Assembly (NCBI RefSeq): GCF_036013975.1
Contig: NZ_CP107904.1
Location: 4,217,001 to 4,281,000, forward strand
Length of the DNA: 64,000 nt
Origin: Kitasatospora sp. NBC_00458
GTDB taxonomy: Bacteria; Actinomycetota; Actinomycetes; Streptomycetales; Streptomycetaceae
Direction: 5' to 3'
Under the pieces are notes generated by a model, which was not told the DNA's origin, did no database searches, and saw only the letters and a program-made list of their open reading frames with translations. Position numbers and translations under genes: made by a program. This document shows, piece after piece, positions 1 through 8,710 of this stretch (the first letter of the stretch is position 1; every line of letters starts with the position of its first letter).

Positions 1-463
1 CGCCGGTGACGGGGCCAAGAAGGACGAGGACGGCGACATCTGGCTGCTCGGCCGGGTCGACGACGTCATGCTGGTCTCGGGCCACAACATCTCGACCACC
101 GAGGTCGAGTCGGCCTTGGTCGGGCACCCGTCCGTGGCCGAGTCCGCGGTCGTCGGCGCCACCGACGCCACCACCGGTCAGGCGATCGTCGCCTTCGTCA
201 TCCTCCGCGGCACCGCCACCGACAGCCCCGAGCTGGTCGAGGAGCTGCGGGCGCACGTCGGCCGGACCCTCGGTCCGATCGCCAAGCCGAAGCAGATCAA
301 GGTGGTCGGCGAGCTGCCGAAGACCCGCTCCGGCAAGATCATGCGCCGCCTGCTGCGTGACATCGCCGAGGGCCGCGAGATCGGCGACACCACCACGCTG
401 GCCGACTCCACGGTGATGAACCTGATCCAGGCCCAGCTCCCCCCGGCGGGCAGCGAGAGCTGA
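1..463 (+). CDS. acsA: Acetyl-CoA synthetase, C-terminal fragment
   Basis: The reading frame is open from the window edge, so only the last ~153 residues are present. The enzyme makes acetyl-CoA from acetate, ATP and CoA through an acetyl-adenylate in the cytoplasm. Visible are the hinge region GRVDDVMLVSGHNIST and the C-terminal motif TRSGKIMRRLLRD, whose lysine is the catalytic residue of the adenylation step and the usual acetylation control site in Acs enzymes. The end matches the normal Acs C-terminus in length. A perfect hairpin follows about 45 bp after the stop, so transcription probably ends here. Identification is secure; the N-terminal part lies outside the window. Confidence 0.95.
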   Translation, partial: AGDGAKKDEDGDIWLLGRVDDVMLVSGHNISTTEVESALVGHPSVAESAVVGATDATTGQAIVAFVILRGTATDSPELVEELRAHVGRTLGPIAKPKQIKVVGELPKTRSGKIMRRLLRDIAEGREIGDTTTLADSTVMNLIQAQLPPAGSES

Positions 464-508
464 CCGATCCGGACGGCGGAGAACGCCGGACGACTCCGGA
501 GCACACGG

Positions 509-540
509 TGCCCCCGGGCGGTGACGACCGCCCGGGGGCA
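509..540. terminator. Hairpin terminator after acsA
   Basis: Perfect 14-bp stem (509-522 and 527-540) with the 4-nt loop GACG. It lies between the acsA stop and the opposing serine hydrolase stop, with no T-run, as is common for Streptomyces terminators. It can serve both converging genes. Confidence 0.85.
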
Positions 541-640
541 CCGCCGTCGGCGGGGGCGGGAAGCGGGCGGGCGATCCGGCCCCGCCGACGGCGGTGCCCC
601 GCAGGGGGCGGAACGACCGGACCACCCGGCGCCGGACCGG

Positions 641-2026
641 TCAGGCCCCCCGGCGCTCGGCGACCAGGGTGCGCAGGGTGTCGTACGCGCCCTGGACCAG
701 ACCGCGGCTGCGCAGCGGCAGTGCGCCGGCCATCACCGCGAGCCCGACCTGGGCTCGCGGGCTGAACCCGACGAAGGTGGTGAACCTCCGGGTGACGCCC
801 GCGTGGTAGACCATCTCGTCGGGGTCCGCGCCGAGGCCCCCGCCGACGTCCGCGCCGGTGTCCGCGCCGATGTCCGCATCGGCCTCCGAGACCGGCGGGC
901 CCTCCGAGACCGGCAGGCCCTCCGGGACCGGCCGGTCGGAGCGGTCGTACCGGCCCGGCCTCTCCGACCTTCCCGACCTCTCCGGCGGGCGCGCCGCCTC
1001 CACCGGGTCCGCCGCGTCCGGGTGCCACCGGAGCGAGCGGTGGTTCCAGCCCAGGCAGATCCGGACTCCGCCGCGCCGACCGCCGGTGCGCGGCTGCCGA
1101 ACCTCGCCCAGCGCCGTCCGCAGCACCGCCGCGTCGGCCCGCTCGGGGAGCGGGACGGCGTCCAGCGCCAGGTGCGCCTGCAGGTAGCGGAGCATGTCGT
1201 CCGCCGTGGAGCGGAGCGCGGCCGCACCCGGCAGGGCGGGCAGCCGGAAGGACGGCACGCGCCGACCGCGCCGGTACCCGGCGTCCTCGTCGCGGCCGGG
1301 GCCGCAGGAGGTGTCGACCAGTCCGAGCGGCCCGCAGACCCTGGCGGCGAGCAGGTCGTCGTACCGCTGGCCGGCCGCGTTGGCCAGCAGCAGGCCGAGC
1401 AGACCGCAACCGAGGTTGGAGTACCGCACCTGCGCGCCCGGGGTCCCGCGGACCGCCGTCCGGGGCAGCGCCCGGAGCAGATGGGCCGGGCCGAAGGTGG
1501 CGTACGGGCGGGTGAACCAGCGCGGGGCCGTCGCCGGGAGCAGCCCGTCCGGCAGCCGGGGCAGTCCGGAGGTGTGGGTGGCCAGGTGGAGCAGGGTGAT
1601 CGGGCGCTCGTGCGGGTACCCGGGAGCGGCGTCGGCGGGCAGGTAGCGGTCGATCGGGTCGTCGTAGCGGACCTCGCCGCGGGCGACCATCTCGGCCAGC
1701 AGCAACCCGGTGAAGGTCTTGGTGACGGATCCGAGTTCGAAGCGGGTGTCGGCGCGGACCGGTCGTTCGACGGAGCGCTCCGCGTGCCCCCGGCAGGCGA
1801 CCGTCCGCTCGGCGCCGCGGATCACCACCACTGCGGCGCCGCCGCCCGGGGCGGCTGCCCGGAAGAGCGGGCGGAGCAGCCGGTCCAGGTCGGGGCCGGG
1901 CTCGGTGTCGGCACCGGACCGGTCACCGGATGGATCATCGGAGCGGTCGGCGGGCGGGAGGCCCGGCAGGCGGTCGGACGAACGGCCGGGCAGTCCGCCG
2001 GTCAGGCGGTGAAGGGCGCCGTTCAT
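641..2026 (-). CDS. Serine hydrolase, beta-lactamase / D,D-peptidase (class C) family
   Basis: 461-aa protein with the three signatures of penicillin-recognising serine hydrolases: SVTK (Ser100-Lys103), YSN (202-204) and HAG (408-410, in place of KTG). Relatives include D-alanyl-D-alanine carboxypeptidases, esterases and beta-lactamase-like proteins; the substrate cannot be told here. A low-complexity insert (about residues 340-402) rich in Arg, Pro, Glu and Asp precedes the HAG strand and is unusual for the family. No clear signal peptide follows the ATG used. A 41-codon frame with a better ribosome site overlaps this ATG (ATGA), so the true 5' end is uncertain: either translational coupling to a leader peptide or a frameshift in a repeat-rich N-terminus. 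Confidence 0.8.
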   Translation of the reverse strand: MNGALHRLTGGLPGRSSDRLPGLPPADRSDDPSGDRSGADTEPGPDLDRLLRPLFRAAAPGGGAAVVVIRGAERTVACRGHAERSVERPVRADTRFELGSVTKTFTGLLLAEMVARGEVRYDDPIDRYLPADAAPGYPHERPITLLHLATHTSGLPRLPDGLLPATAPRWFTRPYATFGPAHLLRALPRTAVRGTPGAQVRYSNLGCGLLGLLLANAAGQRYDDLLAARVCGPLGLVDTSCGPGRDEDAGYRRGRRVPSFRLPALPGAAALRSTADDMLRYLQAHLALDAVPLPERADAAVLRTALGEVRQPRTGGRRGGVRICLGWNHRSLRWHPDAADPVEAARPPERSGRSERPGRYDRSDRPVPEGLPVSEGPPVSEADADIGADTGADVGGGLGADPDEMVYHAGVTRRFTTFVGFSPRAQVGLAVMAGALPLRSRGLVQGAYDTLRTLVAERRGA

Positions 2027-2148
2027 GACCGGCCGCTCCGGCGGAAGGGCTGCGACGGCGCGGCTCGTGATGACGCCGCTGGTGACGACGCCGCTCGCGA
2101 CGACGCGGCTCGCGACTTCGGGACTCGTAACAGGGGCGGTCTGGGCAT
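2023..2148 (-). CDS. Possible 41-aa leader ORF coupled to the serine hydrolase
   Basis: ATG at 2148-2146 is preceded by GGAGG with 7-nt spacing, the best ribosome site in this stretch. The frame is built from a 15-nt tandem repeat encoding Ser-Arg-Ala-Ala-Ser type units and stops with TGA inside the hydrolase ATG (ATGA). It may be a real leader peptide, or the true N-terminus of the hydrolase separated by a repeat-slippage frameshift. No homology is recognised. Confidence 0.3.
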   Translation of the reverse strand: MPRPPLLRVPKSRAASSRAASSPAASSRAAPSQPFRRSGRS

Positions 2149-2474
2149 GGTGGTGCCTCCGGGACAGGAGGGAACGGGGAAGGCCACCGGTCGGACGGAA
2201 CCCGGCCGGCGCCTGCGGTCGACGATAGGGAGCCGTTCACCCGTCTGCATGCCACGGACTCCGTTCGGGTGTCGCATCGCAGTTCGGACGGGTGCAGAAC
2301 AGGCCGCCAGGGCTTAGGTCCTGAAGTATGACAATCCGGATGTCGCCTTGCCGTTCCCGTTAGAATGTCAACGACGCATCAAGATCGCCGCGTCACAGGG
2401 CGCGCCGGGAAGTCTGGTCGGCACTGCACCACAGGTGCATCCGGACACCGTTTTCCCAGCCCAGGAGGTCCCCC
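2149..2474. other. Divergent intergenic region, hydrolase / nhaA
   Basis: 326 bp without a convincing gene. It must hold the divergent promoters. The only AT-richer patch is around 2325-2370, including a TAGAAT hexamer at 2361-2366, but I see no matching -35 hexamer at proper spacing. The nhaA ribosome site AGGAGG is at 2463-2468. Confidence 0.5.
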
Positions 2475-4100
2475 GTGGCCAGCCAGCCGCCCGTCCAAGA
2501 GCCGACGACCCGACGCCGCCAGCTCCTCGGCAGGCTGTCCCTCCCCGAGCGCACGTACATCACCGACGCCCTGCGGACCGAAACGGTCGGCGGCGTCCTG
2601 CTCCTGACCGCCGCCGTGATCGCGCTGATCTGGGCCAACGTCTGGCCGGACGCCTACGAGAGCGTCCTCGACTACACCATCGGCCCCTCCGGCCCGCTCC
2701 ACCTGGACCTCACGCTCGACGCCTGGGCCAAGGACGGCCTGCTGGCGATCTTCTTCTTCGTGGCCGGCATCGAGCTCAAGCGCGAGTTCGTCGCGGGCGA
2801 GCTGCGGAACCCGAGCGCCGCGCTGCTGCCGGTGGTGGCGGCGGTCTGCGGAGTCGCGGTCCCGGCCGTCCTCTTCGCCCTCGCCAACACCGGCTCCGGC
2901 GGGCACCCGGGCGGCTGGGCGATCCCGACCGCCACCGACATCGCCTTCGCCCTCGGGGTGCTCGCGGTGGTCGGCAGCAACCTGCCGTCCGCACTGCGCG
3001 CCTTCCTGCTCACCCTGGCCGTCGTGGACGACCTGATCGCCATCCTGATCATCGCGATCTTCTACAGCTCCGGCATCAAGTTCTGGGCGCTCGGGCTCTC
3101 CTTCGCCGGGCTGGTGCTGTTCTGGTTCCTGCACCGGCGCGGGGTGCACGGCTGGTACCTCTTCGTGCCGCTGGCCTTCCTGATCTGGGCCCTGATGCAC
3201 GAGAGCGGCGTGCACGCCACCGTGGCGGGCGTCGCGATGGGCCTGATCCTCCGCTGCCACCGGGAGGGTGACGAGAAGCAGTCCCCCGGCGAGCACATCG
3301 AACACCTGGTCCGCCCGCTCTCGGCCGGGCTGGCCGTGCCGGTCTTCGCCCTGTTCGCCGCCGGGGTGACGATCACCGGGCCCGCCCTCGGCGAGGTGTT
3401 CACCCAGGCCACCCCGCTCGGCATCATCATCGGCCTGCTCGCCGGGAAGACCGTGGGCGTCTTCGGCGGGACCTGGCTGGCCGCACGCTTCACCCGCGCC
3501 GAGCTGAACCCGCAGCTCAAGTGGGCCGACATGTTCGCCGTCTCGGTCCTGGCGGGCATCGGCTTCACCGTCTCACTGCTGATCAGCGAACTGGCCTTCC
3601 CCGACGACCCGGCGCTCGCCGACCGGGCCAAGGCCGCCGTCCTGGTGGGCTCGCTGCTCTGCGCGCTGATCGCCACCGTGCTGCTGAAGCTGCGCAGCCG
3701 CCACTACCAGGAGCTGTGCGAGGAGGAGGACCGCGACCTGGACGGCGACGGCATCCCCGACGTCTACCAGCTCGACGACCCGGCCTGGCAGGCCCGCATG
3801 GCCGAGCGGGCCCGCGCCGCCGGACGGGCCGACGAGCTCGGGCAGCCCCCCGCGCCGGGACAGGGCGGTGCGCCGGGACAGGCCGCCGCGCCGGGGCAGG
3901 CCGCCGCGCCGGGGCAGGGCGACGCGTCCGGGCGGTCCGGCCGCACCGGAGGGTCAGCCGCCGCCGGCCCGGCCGGGTCCACCGACCCGGCCGGCGGCAC
4001 CGAGCAGCCCGGCACCACCGGACGGCCCGACGGCGCCGAACCGACCCGCGGGGCGGAGTCCGCCCGCCGCTCCGAGAACGGCCGGGACGGGACCCGCTGA
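2475..4100 (+). CDS. nhaA: Na+/H+ antiporter NhaA
   Basis: 541-aa inner-membrane antiporter exchanging Na+ or Li+ for H+. The GTG start has AGGAGG 7 nt upstream. About 12 transmembrane segments span residues 35-430. The ion-binding residues are present: Asp155 in TATDIAFALG (E. coli D133 equivalent) and Asp185-Asp186 in VVDDLIAIL (D163-D164 equivalents). The protein is longer than E. coli NhaA (388 aa) because of a hydrophilic C-terminal tail. That tail begins with a calcium-motif-like DLDGDGIPD and continues with four APGQxx hexapeptide repeats and a Pro/Gly/Thr-rich end. Function is secure; the tail is unexplained. Confidence 0.96.
   Translation: MASQPPVQEPTTRRRQLLGRLSLPERTYITDALRTETVGGVLLLTAAVIALIWANVWPDAYESVLDYTIGPSGPLHLDLTLDAWAKDGLLAIFFFVAGIELKREFVAGELRNPSAALLPVVAAVCGVAVPAVLFALANTGSGGHPGGWAIPTATDIAFALGVLAVVGSNLPSALRAFLLTLAVVDDLIAILIIAIFYSSGIKFWALGLSFAGLVLFWFLHRRGVHGWYLFVPLAFLIWALMHESGVHATVAGVAMGLILRCHREGDEKQSPGEHIEHLVRPLSAGLAVPVFALFAAGVTITGPALGEVFTQATPLGIIIGLLAGKTVGVFGGTWLAARFTRAELNPQLKWADMFAVSVLAGIGFTVSLLISELAFPDDPALADRAKAAVLVGSLLCALIATVLLKLRSRHYQELCEEEDRDLDGDGIPDVYQLDDPAWQARMAERARAAGRADELGQPPAPGQGGAPGQAAAPGQAAAPGQGDASGRSGRTGGSAAAGPAGSTDPAGGTEQPGTTGRPDGAEPTRGAESARRSENGRDGTR
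3852..3923 (+). repeat. 18-bp tandem repeat (4 copies) inside nhaA
   Basis: Four head-to-tail 18-nt units, each starting gcgccggg and encoding APGQGG/APGQAA/APGQAA/APGQGD in the hydrophilic tail of NhaA. Copy number may vary between strains. Confidence 0.85.
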
Positions 4101-4293
4101 GGCGGCCCGCCCACCGGGACACGTCCCTCCTGCGGGGCCCCCGGAGTGGTGTGTGCTCGGGCGGTAGGGGCATGATTCTGAACTGTCGACAGTCCACCGA
4201 CGCCGCCGGGCCCGCCCCGGTCCCCCGGAACCGCCCGGGAGCCGCACCGCGCGGCGGCGTCACACGCCGCACGGCCGAAGAGGAGAACAGCTG

Positions 4294-4770
4294 ATGCCCG
4301 CAGGAGCCGCAGACCCGTCCAGCAACGGCCGGGCGCCCTACGAGGGCGAGCGTTCGGTGGGGCAGCTGTTCGCGGCGGCCACCGCCGACCTTTCCGCCCT
4401 GGTCCACGACGAGATCGCGCTCGCCAAGGCCGAACTGCGCGCGGACGTGAAGCGCGGCGTCTCCGGCGGCGTCTCGCTGGCGGTCGCCGGCGTGGTGGCA
4501 CTGGCCGCCGTCCCGATGCTGAGCGCCGCGGCCGCGTACGGGATCCACGCGCTGGGCCTCTCGCTCGGCTGGTCGTTCCTGATCGTGGCCGGCGCGTACC
4601 TGCTCCTGGCCGTCCTGCTCGGCCTGCTGGCGCTGCGGTCCTTCAAGCGGATCGAGAAGCCGCACCGGACCATCGAGGGCGCCCAGAAGACCGCCGACGT
4701 GCTCAAGAACGCCCGGCCGCGCCCCGCCACCAAGGAGGAGATCGACCGAGCCCTGGGCCGCATCCCGTAA
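4294..4770 (+). CDS. Phage-holin-family (superfamily III) membrane protein
   Basis: 158-aa protein with an amphipathic N-terminal half (residues 20-60, acidic and basic heptads) and two transmembrane segments (about 68-90 and 97-118). It ends in a basic cytoplasmic tail. This is the actinobacterial holin_X/III family commonly encoded beside nhaA; the family name comes from sequence class, and lysis activity is not established. The ATG has GAGGAG 8 nt upstream. It lies 193 bp after nhaA on the same strand and may be co-transcribed. Confidence 0.85.
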   Translation: MPAGAADPSSNGRAPYEGERSVGQLFAAATADLSALVHDEIALAKAELRADVKRGVSGGVSLAVAGVVALAAVPMLSAAAAYGIHALGLSLGWSFLIVAGAYLLLAVLLGLLALRSFKRIEKPHRTIEGAQKTADVLKNARPRPATKEEIDRALGRIP

Positions 4771-4983
4771 GGACGGTGCCGAGCGGCCGCAGACGCACCG
4801 GCAGGGCTCGGGCAGGCGGGCACGGGCACAGCGGGCGCGGGCACGGGCAGGCGGGCGGCGCGGGGCGGCGGTACGCGGCGGCGGCGCGCGGTACCGGCAC
4901 GGGCCGTGCCCGGGCCGCTCCCTGACGCACCGAGTGCGAGTGCCGGGCACGTGTCCGGCGCGGGGATGTGACACGCTCTCGGT

Positions 4984-6048
4984 ATGTCGCCCGACCAGAA
5001 GCCCGTGCCCGCGCAGCCGCCCGCCCGCTCCGGCGGAACATCCGGCGACGAGGGCGACGCCCACGGCAGCAGTCTCGGCACCACCGACGGCACCGGCGAC
5101 GGCGCCCTCGGGAGCGGCACCGACGGCGGCGGCACCGAGGGCGGCGCCGGCTGGGACATCCGGCAGGCCGGTCCGTGGACCCACCGCGACCTCGCCGCCA
5201 ACGGCGCCCGGTTCCACATCGCCGAGCTGGGCGAGGGCCCGCTGGTCCTGCTGGTGCACGGCTGGCCGGAGTACTGGTGGGCCTGGCGCCACCAGCTGAC
5301 CGCGCTCGCCGAGGCCGGCTACCGGGCCGTCGCACTCGACCTGCGCGGGATCGGCGGCAGCGACCGCACCCCGCGCGGCTACGACCCCGGCAACCTCGCG
5401 CTCGACATCACCGGCGTGATCCGCTCGCTCGGCGAGAACCGGGCCCACCTGGTCGGTCACGCCTCCGGCGGCACGCTCGCCTGGGTGGCGGCGGTGATGC
5501 GGCCGTCGGTGATCCAGAGCCTCACCGTGGTCTCGGCGGCCCACCCCCGCGACCTCCGCCGGGCACTGCTCACGGACCGGCGTCAGGTGGCGGCCTTCGA
5601 ACACGTCCTGGGCTTCCAGCGGCCGTGGATACCGGAACGCCGTCTCGTCGCCGACGACGCGGCGCTGGTCGGCCGCTACCTGGACGACTGGACCGGACGC
5701 AACCAGCTGGACCGGACGACGGTGGCCGCGTACCGGAAGGCGATCCAGATCCCCAGCACCGCGCACTGCTCGATCGAGCCGTACCGGTGGCTGCTGCGGT
5801 CGATGGCCCGGCCGGACGGCGTCCAGTTCGCGCGGCGGATGAAGAAGCCCATCACCGCGCCCACCCTGCACGTCCAGGGCGCCGCCGACCCGGTGCTGCT
5901 GTCCCGCACCGCGCTGGGTGGCGGCGAGTACGTGGCCGCGCCGTACCGCTGGCGGCTGCTGCCCGGGCTCGGGCACTTCCCGCACGAGGAGTCGCCGGAG
6001 CAGTTCACGGCGGAGCTGTTGGACTGGATCGGCCGCCACAAGGACTGA
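4984..6048 (+). CDS. Alpha/beta hydrolase (epoxide-hydrolase-like) lacking its nucleophile
   Basis: 354-aa alpha/beta-hydrolase fold protein with a disordered Gly/Thr-rich N-terminus (1-58). The HGWP oxyanion motif (92-95) and DLRGIGGSD resemble epoxide hydrolases and dehalogenases. The expected nucleophile elbow G-H-D-x-G reads GHASGG, so position 160 is Ala (codon GCC at 5461-5463) rather than Asp or Ser. The later acid (Asp302 in GAADPV) and base (His331 in GLGHFPHEE) remain. Ser161 is one residue off and is unlikely to substitute. The protein may be a pseudoenzyme or binding protein, or the codon may be a single-base change from GAC. No ribosome site precedes the ATG, so the mRNA may be nearly leaderless. 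Confidence 0.85.
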   Translation: MSPDQKPVPAQPPARSGGTSGDEGDAHGSSLGTTDGTGDGALGSGTDGGGTEGGAGWDIRQAGPWTHRDLAANGARFHIAELGEGPLVLLVHGWPEYWWAWRHQLTALAEAGYRAVALDLRGIGGSDRTPRGYDPGNLALDITGVIRSLGENRAHLVGHASGGTLAWVAAVMRPSVIQSLTVVSAAHPRDLRRALLTDRRQVAAFEHVLGFQRPWIPERRLVADDAALVGRYLDDWTGRNQLDRTTVAAYRKAIQIPSTAHCSIEPYRWLLRSMARPDGVQFARRMKKPITAPTLHVQGAADPVLLSRTALGGGEYVAAPYRWRLLPGLGHFPHEESPEQFTAELLDWIGRHKD

Positions 6049-6243
6049 CCTGCCCCGCCGACCGGAACGGGCCCGCGGACCGGGGCGGCGTTCGGGTCCG
6101 TCCGGGTTCGTCCGGGTCCGGACGGACGAACGGGGCCGAAGGTCCCAACTCCCTTTACAGTGTGCTCATATGACAAACGCATAGGCCAAGTTCGACACAA
6201 CTCCCGTGGTTACCCCCGTCGGCCCAGGGGCATCCATTGCGGT

Positions 6244-6456
6244 ATGACCTGGATGCCCGATCGCGACGGCGCCCCGCGCGGCCGACGCCACAACAGCCCG
6301 CAGCGCTCCGCCGCCCACCGCCCCGACTGGGCGGACGACCTCGGCCACGACGTCGTGGACCGCCACCGGCGCGCGGTCCAGCGGCAACTCGGCATCCCCC
6401 ACATCCTCGGCCGGCGCGCCCGCTGGGTGGGCGCCCGGCTGCGACGCGAGAGCTGA
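6244..6456 (+). CDS. Small basic hypothetical protein
   Basis: 70-aa Arg/His-rich protein. Its middle part, residues about 30-60 (DDLGHDVVDRHRRAVQRQL), is the sort of conserved short segment seen in Streptomyces small proteins at this locus. No ribosome site is seen before ATG 6244; the next ATG is three codons in. It is followed by a 12-bp hairpin shared with the opposing protease gene. Function unknown. Confidence 0.5.
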   Translation: MTWMPDRDGAPRGRRHNSPQRSAAHRPDWADDLGHDVVDRHRRAVQRQLGIPHILGRRARWVGARLRRES

Positions 6457-6477
6457 GACCGGGTACCCGCCGGGCGG

Positions 6478-6505
6478 CTGTCCGGCGGGGCGTCCCGCCG
6501 GACGG
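6478..6505. terminator. Convergent hairpin terminator
   Basis: A perfect 10-bp stem (6480-6489 / 6494-6503) with loop GCGT, extended by two further pairs, lies between the converging small ORF and the MarP-like protease gene. Confidence 0.75.
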
Positions 6506-6588
6506 CAGGCCGACCGAACAGCAGGCCGACGCCCGTCCTGAACAGCCGGAACAGCCGGAACAGCCTGCTGGCCCCTGACGGCGGACCG

Positions 6589-7773
6589 TCAGAGGGCGCA
6601 GCCCTGGGTGTCCACGCGGGCCGTCGCCGTGCTGCCCTTCTCGGCGTCCTCGCGCACCTCGGCGGCGGTCAGCACGTACCCGGTGTCCGCGCTGTCCAGC
6701 GACTTGGCGAACACCATCCCGAAGACCTGGCCGTCCGGCGTGAGCAGCGGGCCGCCGCTGTTGCCCTGGCGGACCAGCGAGCGCACCGAGTAGACGTCCC
6801 GGACCACCTGACCGCGGTGGTAGATGTCCGGACCGTTCGCCTGGATCCGGCCGCGGATGCGCGCCGGCTGCACGTTGAAGGCGCCGTTCTCCGGGAAGCC
6901 CGCCACGATCGCGCTGTCGTTGGTCTTCGCCTCACCGGCGAAGCCGAGCGGCGGAGCGTTGAGCTTGGGCACGTCCAGGATCGCGATGTCGCGCTGCCAG
7001 TCGTAGCGGACCACCGTCGCGTCGTACAGCGGGCCGACCCCGCCGATCTGCACGGTCGGCTCGTCGACGCCGCCGACCACGTGGGCGTTGGTCATCACCC
7101 GGTGCGGCGCGTAGACGAAGCCGCTGCCCTCCAGCGTCTTGCCGCAGGAGGTGGCGGTGCCGACCACCTTGACCAGGCTCTGCTTCGCCTTCGCCACCGC
7201 CGGACTGGCGGCCAGCGCCGGATCGGGGATGTCGACCTGGGTGATGGGCTCGTGCTCGAAGGGGTTGAACACCTGGGGGAAGCCGTTACGGGCGAGCACC
7301 TTGGAGAAGTCCGAGAACCAGTTGGGGGCGTCGGACGGCAGGGTGTCCTGCACCCCGCCCAGGATCGCCGAGGTGCGGACCTGCTTGGAGACGGTCGGCA
7401 GGGACGTCCCGGCGAGCGCCGAGCCGATCAGCCAGGCCACCAGCAGCATCGAGATCACGTTGACCACGGCGCCGCCGGCCGCGTCGAGCGCCCGCGCCGG
7501 ACGGCGGTCGATGTGGCCGCGCAGCTTCCAGCCGAAGTGGGTGGTCACCGCCTGACCGATCGCCGCCAGCACGATCACCACCACCACGGCGATCACCGAG
7601 GCGGTCGTCCCCGGGCTGAGGTGGTCGAGCAGCAGCGGCAGCAACTGGACCGCGAGCAGGCCGCCGCCGAGGAAGCCGAGGACCGACAGCACGCCGACCA
7701 CGAAGCCCTGCCGGTAGCCCGACACGGCGAATCCCACCGCGGCGGCGATCAACAGCACATCCAGGACGTTCAC
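6589..7773 (-). CDS. MarP-like membrane serine protease (CvpA + trypsin-like domain)
   Basis: 394 aa from the GTG at 7773, chosen because GGGAGG lies just upstream and the protein then starts directly with the first membrane helix; a longer ATG frame adds only repeat-encoded arginine. Residues 1-120 form a four-helix CvpA-like membrane domain. Residues 190-394 are a chymotrypsin-fold protease with His231 (TNAHVV), Asp262 (WQRDIAIL) and Ser339 (GNSGGP). Cys210 and Cys392 match the disulfide pair of the mycobacterial periplasmic protease MarP (Rv3671c), which supports acid and oxidative stress survival. Its role here is inferred from that family. Confidence 0.9.
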   Translation of the reverse strand: MNVLDVLLIAAAVGFAVSGYRQGFVVGVLSVLGFLGGGLLAVQLLPLLLDHLSPGTTASVIAVVVVIVLAAIGQAVTTHFGWKLRGHIDRRPARALDAAGGAVVNVISMLLVAWLIGSALAGTSLPTVSKQVRTSAILGGVQDTLPSDAPNWFSDFSKVLARNGFPQVFNPFEHEPITQVDIPDPALAASPAVAKAKQSLVKVVGTATSCGKTLEGSGFVYAPHRVMTNAHVVGGVDEPTVQIGGVGPLYDATVVRYDWQRDIAILDVPKLNAPPLGFAGEAKTNDSAIVAGFPENGAFNVQPARIRGRIQANGPDIYHRGQVVRDVYSVRSLVRQGNSGGPLLTPDGQVFGMVFAKSLDSADTGYVLTAAEVREDAEKGSTATARVDTQGCAL

Positions 7774-7969
7774 CCGGACACCCTCCCATGCCGGGCCGCG
7801 CACCCGGGCGGGCGGGAGCCCGCGAGGGTCCGGCCGACCGCTCCCGCCCGGACGGACGGCCGGACGGCTGCCCGGCCGAAGGCCCGGACGGACAGCCGGA
7901 CGGACGCGTGGACGGACGCCCGGGCGGCCGCGCCCGCGAGGCCGCCCGCAGGAGCAGCCAGACCCTCGC
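7774..7969. repeat. GGACGG-rich spacer upstream of the protease
   Basis: 196 bp between two leftward genes, dominated by irregular copies of cggacgg/ccggacgg (mainly 7850-7925). Frames through it encode Arg/Pro/Gly/Ser repeats only. No gene is supported. Confidence 0.6.
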
Positions 7970-8710
7970 TCACGACGCCCCGGCGTCGCGGCCGAGCACC
8001 GCGCGGGAGCGGTCACGGTCGCCCTGCACCAGCTCCAGCGCCTCGTCCGAGAGGTCGACGATCCTGGCGGTGTCCCACGGCCGCTCCATGCCGCTGTGGT
8101 GGAGCACCCGGTCGATCACCCCGGCGGTGAACCCCCACACCAGCCGCCCGCCGACCGCGAAGGCCGGACCCAGGTGACCGGACGGGTGGCGGAGCCTGGC
8201 CCGGTTCGCCGGGTCGGTCAGCTCGTCGATCGACACCCGGAACACCGCACCGGTCTCCCCCGTGTCCACCGGCCGGACCGGCGACTCCTCGCGCCACCAG
8301 CCGAGCACCGGGGTCACCACGAAGCGGCTGACCGGGATGTACAGGGCCGGCAGGGTCGCGAAGACCTGCACCCCCGCCGGGTCCAGGCCGGTCTCCTCCC
8401 AGGCCTCCCGCAGCGCCGCCGCGACCGGCCCGGAGCCGGCCGGGTCGCCGTCCTCGGGGTCCAGCGCACCGCCCGGGAAGGACGGCTGGCCCGCGTGCGA
8501 ACGCAGCGAGCGGGCCCGTTCGATGAGCAGCACGTCCGGCCCGGCGGCACCCTCGCCGAACAGCATCAGGACGGCCGCGGCGCGTCCGCCCCCGGCGGGC
8601 GGCAGGAAGCGGCTCAGCTGCTCGGGCAGCACCCGCTCGGCGGCGTCCCGGACCGGCTCCAGCCAGGTCGGCAGGCCCTCCCGCTCGATCCCGGCCGCGC
8701 CGGCGGTCAC
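7970..8710 (-). CDS. NUDIX hydrolase, CoA pyrophosphatase type
   Basis: 246 aa starting at GTG 8710, which overlaps the stop of the upstream nth gene (GTGA), implying translational coupling. The NUDIX box is present: a Gly-Gly start in FPGGALDPEDG followed by REAWEETGLD. The segment RARSLRSHAGQPSFPGG upstream of the box is typical of the NudL/YeaB family that cleaves CoA and its derivatives. Pairing nth with this NUDIX gene is common in actinomycetes. The exact substrate is inferred. Confidence 0.88.
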   Translation of the reverse strand: MTAGAAGIEREGLPTWLEPVRDAAERVLPEQLSRFLPPAGGGRAAAVLMLFGEGAAGPDVLLIERARSLRSHAGQPSFPGGALDPEDGDPAGSGPVAAALREAWEETGLDPAGVQVFATLPALYIPVSRFVVTPVLGWWREESPVRPVDTGETGAVFRVSIDELTDPANRARLRHPSGHLGPAFAVGGRLVWGFTAGVIDRVLHHSGMERPWDTARIVDLSDEALELVQGDRDRSRAVLGRDAGAS

